A stretch of DNA of 64,000 bases from positions 248,001-312,000 of the forward strand of contig CAKUTA010000002.1 of NCBI GenBank assembly GCA_934691625.1, written 5' to 3'. Shown here one piece after another: positions 34,670 through 42,301 of the stretch. The notes under the pieces are model-generated. The model saw only the letters and a list, made by a program, of their open reading frames with translations. It was not told where the DNA came from and searched no databases. Made by a program: the position numbers and the translations under genes. Each line of letters opens with the position of its first letter. Positions within the stretch are counted from its first letter, which is position 1. The DNA is from an uncultured Bacteroidales bacterium. GTDB taxonomy: Bacteria > Bacteroidota > Bacteroidia > Bacteroidales > UBA932.

Positions 34670-37600
34670 ATGAAGAAAATTTTAGGACTGGACTTGGGCG
34701 TCGGTTCCGTCGGCTGGAGCCTGATCAATGTTGATGATGAACATAATCCGAAAGAAATATTAGGTATGGGAAGCCGTATAGTTCCATTGTCTCCGGATGA
34801 GTCCAATGAATTTACTTCCGGCAATGCCGCTTCCAAAAGCCAGAAACGTACGCAGAAACGTACTGCCCGAAAAGGCTACGATCGTTATCAGATGCGTAGG
34901 AAGGCATTGACAGAGAAACTCAGAATGTTGGGGATGCTTCCCGATGAACATCTTGTCAAGCTGCCTGTTATGGAACTTTGGGATCTTCGCGCCAGAGCAG
35001 CGACACCTGGTGAGCGATTGACATTGCCGGAAATTGGACGTATCCTTTACCATATTAATCAGAAACGTGGCTACAGACATTCTAAGAATGACGATTCTGC
35101 AGACAAGGCACAGAGAGATTATATCCAAAAGGTGAATAGACGTTATCAGGAGATAAGAGAAGAAGGTGCTACAATAGGACAGCATTTTGCCAGGAAACTG
35201 AAAGAAACAATGATTCTTACGGATAAAGGGACGTTCTTTCGCTATCGTATTAAAGAACAGGTCTTTCCACGCGCGGCGTATATTGAGGAGTTTGATAAGA
35301 TTGTGGAATGCCAGAGACTATTTTATCCGGAAATTCTAAATGAGCTCAATATTAATGAATTGAGAAATGAAATCATCTTCTATCAGCGTCCTCTTAAATC
35401 ATGCAAGCATCTTGTTTCAATGTGCGAGTTTATGCAACGCAGTTTCTTGGACTCTGAGCATAATCCTATACGTGACAAGCGCGGTAAGATTGTAATCTCT
35501 GGCCCGAAAGTGGCGCCTAAATCATCTCCTGTATTCCAGATATGCAGGATATGGGAGGAAATAAATAACTTGCGCATCACGAATAAGGAAAATGATGAGT
35601 TCTACATTGACCTTGAACATCGTCTGAAGATATTTGAGTTCCTTGATGCCCACGAGAAAATGAAGGCAGATGATCTGTATAAGATACTCGGTATCAGAAA
35701 AGGCGACGGCTGGTCTGCCGATAGGGCTGTAAGCAAGGGACTTACAGGTAATACGACTAAGGTGTCGCTGAGAAAAGCGTTGAAAGGCGCAGGCAACATA
35801 GATGAACTTTTGCAGATCAAATTGGTGAAATCCGAAAGCTGTGTCGATCCTGAGACTGGCGAGGTCTTAACGGAAATAAGCCCATCAGTTGAAAAAGAGC
35901 CGCTGTATCGTTTATGGCACGTTATCTATTCTATAGAAGACAAGCAAGAGCAGCGGTCTGCATTGACCAGTCAGTTCGGGATCGCTGATGATGCTGTGCT
36001 GGAGGAATTGTCCAGGATTGATTTCAAGAAGCAGGGGTACGGAAACAAATCTGTGAAATTTATGCGCAAGATACTTCCTGCCCTGATGGCCGGTGCCAAG
36101 TATAGTGATGCGTGCGAGACCGTTGGTGTAAACCATTCCGGCAGTCTCACTGCCGCAGAAAACCGTTCGCGTCAGCTGCTGGCGGAGATTCCTCAGCTTC
36201 AGAGAAATGAACTGCGGCAGCCCGTCGTTGAAAAAATTCTTAACCAGATGATTAATGTGATGAACGCTGTACTTAAAAAGTATGGCAGTATCGATGAAAT
36301 CCGCATTGAAATGGCCCGCGAACTGAAATTGAGCAGGGAAGGACGTGAGGCGACAGCAAAAAATATTCGTGAAAGGGAAAAGAAGAATGAGGAAATGGCG
36401 GATAAGATACGGGAATTAGGTGTCGCACCATCTCGGAACAAGATTTTGAAATACCGGCTATGGGAGGAAGCCGGAAAGAAATGTTTCTATTGTGGTCAAC
36501 CTGTCAGCGCAGTCGAGTTTCTCAATGGTCTTGATGTTGAAATCGAGCATATCATTCCAAAAGCTCTGCTTTTCGACGACTCGTTTTCCAATAAGGTTTG
36601 TGCCTGCAGGAAATGTAATTCAGAGAAAACGAATACGCCAGCGTATGATTATATGAAGAGCAAAGGTGAGAATGCTTTCAATGACTATCTTAGACGGGTA
36701 GATGCTGTATTTAATGAGCATAGGATAAGTCTGACGAAAAGAAATCGCCTTCTGACACCTGCTGAAAAGATACCTAAAGATTTTATAGCCAGGCAGCTTG
36801 TTCAGACACAATATATTTCCAGAAAGGCAATGGAGATATTGAAGCAAGTATGCTATAATGTATATGGCTCCAGTGGTGATGTCACCGCATATCTTCGCCG
36901 CATGTGGGGATATGATGAGATTCTTCATACTTTGGACTTGCCTAGATATCGTGAGGGAGGATTAACTGAAGGAGTGTCGTATGAACATAGAGGGCAGGTT
37001 CATACGGAAGAACGAATCAAGGACTGGACTAAACGTCTAGATCATAGACATCACGCCATAGATGCATTGACAATAGCCAGTACCCGTCAGAGCATTATCC
37101 AACGTCTGAATAACCTTAGTGCTAAAACAGCTGTGGCAGGTGAAGGAATGTCTCTTGATAAGTGGACATTGGCTCAGCCGCATTTTAGTGTCAAGGAAGT
37201 TCAGGATAGTGCTGGAAATATTCTTGTTTCATTCAAGTCTGGCAAGAAGGTCACGACTCCTGGAAAAAGATATGTGTATAAGGGTGGCCGGCGTTTTCTC
37301 GCACAGGAAAAGCTGCTTATTCCAAGAGGGGCTCTCAGTGAGGAAAGTGTATATGGCAGGATAAATTCTCTTGAAAGGAATGTCCCAGTCAAGAAATTGT
37401 TCGATAGAGTCAATGATATTGTCAAGCCTGGAATTCGTGCGTTGGTGGCGGATCGTTTGGAGCAATGCGGTGGTGATGTTAAAAAAGCAGCGTCGTCACT
37501 TACTGAAGACCCGTTATATCTGGACAAGGAAAAGACAATTCTGCTGGAATATGCTAGCTGTTATAAGCCGGAATATGTGATAAAGTATTCACTGCGTTCA

Positions 37601-38332
37601 ATGAAAAAAGCTAAAGATGCGGAGGCGATTGTGGATAAGCATATAAAAAAAGTGGTTGAGAATCGGCTCTCGGAGTTTTGTGGTGATCCTAAAAAGGCTT
37701 TTGCTGACATTCTGTATGCAGATGAAGAAAAGAAAATCCCTATAAGATCCGTCAGGTGTTTTACCGGACTGTCTCAGGTGATACCGGTGAAGAAAGACGC
37801 TGATGGTGATGCGGCATGTTTTGTGAAACCAGGTAATAATCATCATGTTGCCATATATAAGGATGTGGCCGGCAATTATCAGGAGAGCATTGTGACTTTC
37901 TGGGATGCGGTGGAAAGGAAAAAATATGGTATTTCTGTTATAGTAAGACATCCAGACAAGGTTTGGGAAGAAATCATTGACAAGAATGTTCCGGAGGATC
38001 TGGCGGCCGGGCTGCCTAAATATGACTGGACGTTTGTGATGAGTATGCAGCAGAATGAGATGTTCGTGCTCGGAATGGGGGATGATGAGTTCAATGATGC
38101 CATGGCGGCGAATGACTATAAGACGCTAGGAGGGCATTTGTATAGGGTGCAAAGTCTTTCAACGAGAGATTATTATTTTAGGTCTCAATATGAAACACAG
38201 TTGGATAATTCTAAAAATGCATTAGATATGAAGAAATACTACCGTGTTCGTAGTTTCCCTTCAATGTGGTCTCTTAATCCTCGTAAAGTCTCTATCAGCA
38301 TTCTTGGCGAAATTTCATTGAAAGATGATTAA
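34670..38332 (+). CDS. cas9: Type II-C CRISPR effector nuclease Cas9
   Basis: The start is placed at ATG 34670 because MKKILGLDLGVGSVGW begins the RuvC-I strand directly; a frame-open ATG at 34649 adds seven residues. The 1220-residue protein has RuvC-I with Asp8, an arginine-rich bridge helix (KRTQKRTARKGYDRYQMRR), RuvC-II Glu547 (IEMAREL), an HNH domain (EIEHIIPKALLFDDSFSNK; His627, Asn650) with two CxxC pairs suggesting a zinc site, and RuvC-III (HRHHAIDALT; His795, Asp798). It is shorter than many Bacteroidetes Cas9 proteins (about 1400). A segment after RuvC-III is duplicated (about 917-950 and 987-1030). The absence of csn2 or cas4 makes the locus II-C. It overlaps cas1 by 8 bp. Confidence 0.97.
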   Translation: MKKILGLDLGVGSVGWSLINVDDEHNPKEILGMGSRIVPLSPDESNEFTSGNAASKSQKRTQKRTARKGYDRYQMRRKALTEKLRMLGMLPDEHLVKLPVMELWDLRARAATPGERLTLPEIGRILYHINQKRGYRHSKNDDSADKAQRDYIQKVNRRYQEIREEGATIGQHFARKLKETMILTDKGTFFRYRIKEQVFPRAAYIEEFDKIVECQRLFYPEILNELNINELRNEIIFYQRPLKSCKHLVSMCEFMQRSFLDSEHNPIRDKRGKIVISGPKVAPKSSPVFQICRIWEEINNLRITNKENDEFYIDLEHRLKIFEFLDAHEKMKADDLYKILGIRKGDGWSADRAVSKGLTGNTTKVSLRKALKGAGNIDELLQIKLVKSESCVDPETGEVLTEISPSVEKEPLYRLWHVIYSIEDKQEQRSALTSQFGIADDAVLEELSRIDFKKQGYGNKSVKFMRKILPALMAGAKYSDACETVGVNHSGSLTAAENRSRQLLAEIPQLQRNELRQPVVEKILNQMINVMNAVLKKYGSIDEIRIEMARELKLSREGREATAKNIREREKKNEEMADKIRELGVAPSRNKILKYRLWEEAGKKCFYCGQPVSAVEFLNGLDVEIEHIIPKALLFDDSFSNKVCACRKCNSEKTNTPAYDYMKSKGENAFNDYLRRVDAVFNEHRISLTKRNRLLTPAEKIPKDFIARQLVQTQYISRKAMEILKQVCYNVYGSSGDVTAYLRRMWGYDEILHTLDLPRYREGGLTEGVSYEHRGQVHTEERIKDWTKRLDHRHHAIDALTIASTRQSIIQRLNNLSAKTAVAGEGMSLDKWTLAQPHFSVKEVQDSAGNILVSFKSGKKVTTPGKRYVYKGGRRFLAQEKLLIPRGALSEESVYGRINSLERNVPVKKLFDRVNDIVKPGIRALVADRLEQCGGDVKKAASSLTEDPLYLDKEKTILLEYASCYKPEYVIKYSLRSMKKAKDAEAIVDKHIKKVVENRLSEFCGDPKKAFADILYADEEKKIPIRSVRCFTGLSQVIPVKKDADGDAACFVKPGNNHHVAIYKDVAGNYQESIVTFWDAVERKKYGISVIVRHPDKVWEEIIDKNVPEDLAAGLPKYDWTFVMSMQQNEMFVLGMGDDEFNDAMAANDYKTLGGHLYRVQSLSTRDYYFRSQYETQLDNSKNALDMKKYYRVRSFPSMWSLNPRKVSISILGEISLKDD

Positions 38333-39257
38333 ACGTTCTTTATATTTCGGGAATCCGGCGTACCTGTCGCTGAAACTCAGGCAGCTGGTTATCCGAAAGC
38401 CGGAGGTCAAGGGAGATATGCCGGACTTCGATGATGCCGGTTCATTCAAGGAAGTCGTGAAGACTATTCCGATAGAGGATATTGGACTGGTGGTGCTGGA
38501 CTGCCCTCAGATTACTGTGACGGAGGGACTTCTGGAGGCATTGCTTGAGAATAATTGTGCCGTTGTGACTTGTGACAAGTCGCATCTGCCGGTAGGACTG
38601 TTGCTTCCTCTCTATGGAAATAAGGTGCAGACGGAGCGGTATGCGGAACAGATTGCAGCCTCATTGCCACTTAAGAAGCAGCTTTGGCAGCAGACTGTCC
38701 AGTGCAAGATAAGGAATCAGGCGGCAATGCTCAAGTATGTCTCCGGAGTTGAGGCACGGAATATGCTTATCTGGGCGGATTCTGTGAAAAGCGGTGATGC
38801 TGACAATCTTGAAGGCCGTGCCGCTGCGTTCTATTGGAAGACATTGTTTGCTGATAACCCTAGGTTCACGAGAGGCGATGATGATATTGTCAATGTTATG
38901 CTGAATTATGGATATGCGATTGTTCGGGCTATAGTAGCGAGGGCATTGGTCGGGGCCGGACTGATTCCGACATTGGGAATACACCATCATAACCGTTACG
39001 ATGCATACTGTCTCGCTGATGACATTATGGAACCATACCGGCCTTATATTGACAGGCTCGTTGTGGAAATTGTTGAGGAGGGCATTCCGGAGGCGTTTGG
39101 GATCAATGTCAAACGGCGTCTGCTGGAGCTTCCGGTCAAGGAGGTGGTTATAGATGGTATCCGACGCCCGCTTATGCTTGCCGTAAGCCAGACGGTCAAT
39201 TCATTGCAGAAGTGCTTTTCCGGAGAATTGAGAAAACTTGTATATCCTGCCTTGTGA
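38325..39257 (+). CDS. cas1: CRISPR integrase subunit Cas1 (type II)
   Basis: A full-length 310-residue Cas1 with the family metal-binding residues: Glu in LEGRAAAFYWKTLF, His in GIHHHNRYDAYCLADDI and the following Asp/Glu. The N-terminus SLYFGNPAYLSLK is typical of type II Cas1. It starts inside the end of cas9 and its TGA overlaps the cas2 ATG by one base, so cas9-cas1-cas2 is one translationally coupled operon. Confidence 0.96.
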   Translation: MIKRSLYFGNPAYLSLKLRQLVIRKPEVKGDMPDFDDAGSFKEVVKTIPIEDIGLVVLDCPQITVTEGLLEALLENNCAVVTCDKSHLPVGLLLPLYGNKVQTERYAEQIAASLPLKKQLWQQTVQCKIRNQAAMLKYVSGVEARNMLIWADSVKSGDADNLEGRAAAFYWKTLFADNPRFTRGDDDIVNVMLNYGYAIVRAIVARALVGAGLIPTLGIHHHNRYDAYCLADDIMEPYRPYIDRLVVEIVEEGIPEAFGINVKRRLLELPVKEVVIDGIRRPLMLAVSQTVNSLQKCFSGELRKLVYPAL

Positions 39258-39589
39258 TGGATAGGTTCAGCGAATATCGGATTATGTGGGTTCTGGTCTT
39301 TTTTGATCTTCCGACTGATACCAAGAAAGAGCGGAAGAATGCCGCCTTGTTCAGGAAACGCCTGATAGAGGATGGATTTGTCATGTTCCAGTTCTCCATC
39401 TATATGCGCCATTGTCCTTCGTCGGAGAATGCCAGGACTCATATCTCCAGGGTAAAGTCTTTTCTCCCGGACTTTGGGCAGGTCGGGATCTTGTGCATAA
39501 CAGACAAGCAGTTCGGGAGCATGGAACTATTTTCTGAACATAAACCAAAAGAAACGGAGGATATCTATGTTCAGCTGGAATTGTTTTGA
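39257..39589 (+). CDS. cas2: CRISPR adaptation protein Cas2
   Basis: The ATG at 39257 overlaps the cas1 stop and gives 110 residues starting MDRFSEYRIMWVLVFFDLPT, the usual Cas2 ferredoxin-like first strand with the conserved Asp; a longer open frame from 39212 would lie inside cas1. Later motifs FMFQFSIYMRHCP-like (FVMFQFSIYMR) and GQVGILCITDKQF are also typical. It forms the spacer-integration complex with Cas1. It is followed by 132 bp and an unrelated ATPase gene. Confidence 0.96.
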   Translation: MDRFSEYRIMWVLVFFDLPTDTKKERKNAALFRKRLIEDGFVMFQFSIYMRHCPSSENARTHISRVKSFLPDFGQVGILCITDKQFGSMELFSEHKPKETEDIYVQLELF

Positions 39590-39606
39590 ATTTTATGGAT
39601 GCGATA

Positions 39607-39675
39607 GCCAACTTGGTGAATGAAAATCGGCCAACTTGGTGAATAAAAATCGGCCAACTTGGTGAATAAAAATTA
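39607..39675 (+). repeat. Triple 23-bp tandem repeat upstream of the ATPase gene
   Basis: Three head-to-tail copies at 39607, 39630 and 39653 share GCCAACTTGGTGAAT and then an A-rich tail; each holds the palindrome CCAACTTGG. Copy 1 has one G in place of A and copy 3 ends differently. It looks like a protein-binding array. Confidence 0.8.
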
Positions 39676-39681
39676 AAAGTT

Positions 39682-39713
39682 ATTGATTGTCTTGGTATTA
39701 TATTTTATATTTG
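39682..39713 (+). promoter_or_regulatory. Promoter of the DUF4143 ATPase gene
   Basis: ATTG at 39682-39685 and TATATTTG at 39706-39713, 20 nt apart. The predicted transcript start is near 39719-39720, leaving almost no leader before the ATG at 39722. It begins 7 bp after the triple repeat, so repeat binding could control it. Confidence 0.6.
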
Positions 39714-39721
39714 TCGTAATT

Positions 39722-41008
39722 ATGGATGGATATAAAAATAGAGTTGCTGACGAGATTCTTAAAGATAATCTTGAGGCTGCTGGACTCGTGCTAATTGAAG
39801 GCACCAAATGGTGCGGCAAGACAACGACTGCTGAGCAGCAGGCTGGGAGCATTGTATATATGAATGATCCTGAACATGCGGAATCATATCTTATGCTTGC
39901 TCAGAATGCTCCTAAGTTACTGTTACGTGGGGCGACGCCCCGTATGGTGGATGAATGGCAGGATGCGCCAGAGTTATGGGATGCGGCTAGATTTGAAGTA
40001 GATCATCGTGAGGTTAAGACGGGACAGTTTATTTTTACAGGCTCAACTGTAATCCCCAAAGAGAAACGTGAAAAGATCAAGCATTCCGGTACCGGCCGTG
40101 CTGCAAGGATGGTAATGAGGCCGATGAGCCTCTGGGAATCAGGCGAATCGAATGGCAGCTTGAGCTTATCTGCTCTTTTTAATGGTGTGATAGAGGAAGC
40201 ATATGATGCAAATCCGCTTGATATCGAGAAGATTGCCTGGCTGATATGTCGAGGAGGGTGGCCGGCTGCATTGACGATGACGGAGAAAGGTGCATTGAGA
40301 CAGTCGATGAATTATATTGACGCCATAGCAAATAAAGATATTTCTGATGTGGATGGTGTTGTCCGCAATCCTGAATTTACATTGCGCCTTTTGCGTAGCT
40401 ATTCCAGGTTTCAGGGGGCGCAGGCGCCGATATCCTCAATCTATGCTGATTTAAAAGCCAATGCAGATAACTCCATGACGGAGGATACTATAGCCTCATA
40501 TATTTCCGCACTGAAGAATTTGTTCGTTATCGAGGATGCTCCTGCCTGGAATCCTAACCTGAGGTCAAGAACTGCAATAAGAACATCAGATACGAGGTAC
40601 TTTGTCGATCCGTCGATTGCGACAGCGGCGATGGGAATTGGGCCGGAAAATCTATTATCTGACTTGAACACTATGGGGCTTCTATTTGAAACTTTATGCA
40701 TAAGGGATCTTCGTGTGTATTCCGAACTGCTGGATGGAAAGGTCTATCATTATAGGGATAAGAATGGTCTGGAATGCGATGCTGTGCTCCATTTGCGCAA
40801 CGGAAAATATGGCTTGATCGAGGTTAAACTCGGTGGACAGAGGCTGGTGGATGAAGGGGCTGCTACGCTTATAGCTTTGTCAGGAAAGATTGATGTGGAT
40901 AGAATGATGCCTCCGTCTTTTATGATGATCCTTACGGGAACAGGTGATTATGCCTATAAACGAAAAGACGGGATTTGGGTGGTTCCGATAGGGAGCTTGA
41001 GACCATAA
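39722..41008 (+). CDS. AAA_14/DUF4143 ATPase with nuclease-like C-terminal domain
   Basis: The start is set at ATG 39722 (MDGYKNRVADEIL), which follows the promoter; the frame opens 13 codons earlier in hydrophobic nonsense. The 428-residue protein has a Walker A (GTKWCGKT, residues 27-34), a Walker B-like RMVDEWQDAPE, a sensor region FIFTGSTV, and a C-terminal DUF4143 domain with GLLFETL, the strand pair YHYRDKNGLECDAVL and IEVKLG, spaced as in PD-(D/E)XK folds. The family is abundant in Bacteroidetes and of unknown role. It is not a Cas protein but separates cas2 from the array, with its own promoter, operator-like repeats and terminator, so it is probably a later insertion. Confidence 0.85.
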   Translation: MDGYKNRVADEILKDNLEAAGLVLIEGTKWCGKTTTAEQQAGSIVYMNDPEHAESYLMLAQNAPKLLLRGATPRMVDEWQDAPELWDAARFEVDHREVKTGQFIFTGSTVIPKEKREKIKHSGTGRAARMVMRPMSLWESGESNGSLSLSALFNGVIEEAYDANPLDIEKIAWLICRGGWPAALTMTEKGALRQSMNYIDAIANKDISDVDGVVRNPEFTLRLLRSYSRFQGAQAPISSIYADLKANADNSMTEDTIASYISALKNLFVIEDAPAWNPNLRSRTAIRTSDTRYFVDPSIATAAMGIGPENLLSDLNTMGLLFETLCIRDLRVYSELLDGKVYHYRDKNGLECDAVLHLRNGKYGLIEVKLGGQRLVDEGAATLIALSGKIDVDRMMPPSFMMILTGTGDYAYKRKDGIWVVPIGSLRP

Positions 41009-41069
41009 GTGTATGATGGCTTTGGAAACGATTGCCTGATAGGATCTTGAAAGTGTCCAGATAAACGAT

Positions 41070-41097
41070 AAAATCCAGCAAGAAATTGCTGGATTTT
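41070..41097. terminator. Bidirectional intrinsic terminator between the ATPase gene and the CRISPR array
   Basis: A perfect 12-bp stem, AAAATCCAGCAA with TTGCTGGATTTT, around GAAA, with A/T tails on both sides. It can end the ATPase transcript rightward and the CRISPR transcript leftward. Confidence 0.85.
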
Positions 41098-41151
41098 ATT
41101 TTCTGATAACAGGCCTTAACTTGTTGTGCTCTAGTTATTTATGTATAGTGA

Positions 41152-42134
41152 GCTGTTATCGTTGGCTCAAAGTTAAAAATTCTGAAAGCAAATCACAACA
41201 CAGGCAGAGAGAGGCCCGAAGTTCCAATTGCTGTTATCGTTGGCTCAAAGTTAAAAATTCTGAAAGCAAATCACAACGTGTAATCTTTATCAATCTGTAT
41301 CATTTTGGCTGTTATCGTTGGCTCAAAGTTAAAAATTCTGAAAGCAAATCACAACTAGAAGTTAAGGTGCTTCAGTCATATATTAGCTGTTATCGTTGGC
41401 TCAAAGTTAAAAATTCTGAAAGCAAATCACAACATCGACAAACGACATGTCATGTACTATCCAGCTGTTATCGTTGGCTCAAAGTTAAAAATTCTGAAAG
41501 CAAATCACAACAATATATTATATATACAACAATTAGTTCGGCTGTTATCGTTGGCTCAAAGTTAAAAATTCTGAAAGCAAATCACAACACGCGGACTATC
41601 GTCCGTACTTCGGGAAAAGCTGTTATCGTTGGCTCAAAGTTAAAAATTCTGAAAGCAAATCACAACATAGATAAAAGACATGTCATGTACTATCCAGCTG
41701 TTATCGTTGGCTCAAAGTTAAAAATTCTGAAAGCAAATCACAACTGTTTGTTGATTCTGTTTCGTCGAAGTTCTGCTGTTATCGTTGGCTCAAAGTTAAA
41801 AATTCTGAAAGCAAATCACAACAATTGATATGCGCTATGAGGCGTTCTTTGTGCTGTTATCGTTGGCTCAAAGTTAAAAATTCTGAAAGCAAATCACAAC
41901 AGAAGTTCGCTTCACGTACTGATAAGTTAAGCTGTTATCGTTGGCTCAAAGTTAAAAATTCTGAAAGCAAATCACAACTATTCCAAGTGATTGTTATTTT
42001 ACGCTCTGGCTGTTATCGTTGGCTCAAAGTTAAAAATTCTGAAAGCAAATCACAACGCTGCTACGCGTTCCCTAGCGTCGTTCCCGGCTGTTATCGTTGG
42101 CTCAAAGTTAAAAATTCTGAAAGCAAATCACAAC
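41152..42134 (-). CRISPR. Type II-C CRISPR array, 13 identical 48-bp repeats and 12 spacers
   Basis: Repeats start at 41152, 41230, 41308, 41386, 41464, 41541, 41619, 41697, 41775, 41853, 41931, 42009 and 42087; all 13 look identical. Spacers are 30 bp except the fifth (29 bp). In crRNA sense the repeat reads GTTGTGATTTGC ... CGATAACAGC, the form known from Bacteroidetes II-C systems and matching the tracrRNA anti-repeat, so crRNAs are on the minus strand. Spacers 4 (41434-41463) and 7 (41667-41696) are 27/30 identical. Each repeat contains TAACTTTG on the crRNA strand, a possible embedded promoter. Two plus-strand open frames through the array are artefacts of its 78-bp period. Confidence 0.98.
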
Positions 42135-42198
42135 ATGCCCTCGTCGGAGGCTTACGAGAAAACAGCTCTATGGTTTAAAGCGCTAAAGTGCAGAACTC
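42135..42198 (-). CRISPR. Possible 13th spacer and degenerate terminal repeat
   Basis: After the last perfect repeat, exactly 30 bp (42135-42164) are followed by GCT and weakly repeat-like sequence (GCTCTATGGTTTAAAGCG). A decayed repeat here would mark the oldest end of the array. The match is weak, so this is tentative. Confidence 0.35.
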
Positions 42199-42208
42199 CG
42201 TAAAATAA

Positions 42209-42251
42209 TTACGAATCCCAAATGTGCAATCTCGCCATTTGGGATTCGTAA
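42209..42251 (-). terminator. Terminator of the leftward lipoprotein/receptor group
   Basis: A perfect 16-bp inverted repeat (TTACGAATCCCAAATG and its complement) around an 11-nt loop, about 50 bp after the stop at 42302 and followed on the minus strand by T-rich sequence. It also shields the CRISPR array from that transcript. Confidence 0.8.
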
Positions 42252-42301
42252 GTTATTGATAGCCAGTGATGGCCTATGATGCAGCTACGCTATTGTGGAT
42301 G

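Noticed and set aside
41152..42164. Self-targeting spacers matching this window
   Set aside because: Reading by eye I found no spacer-length match elsewhere in the 64 kb apart from the related pair of spacers.
41121..42203. Long plus-strand open frames with repeated peptide units across the CRISPR array
   Set aside because: The 78-bp repeat-spacer period is divisible by three and the repeat lacks stops in these frames; they are artefacts of the array.
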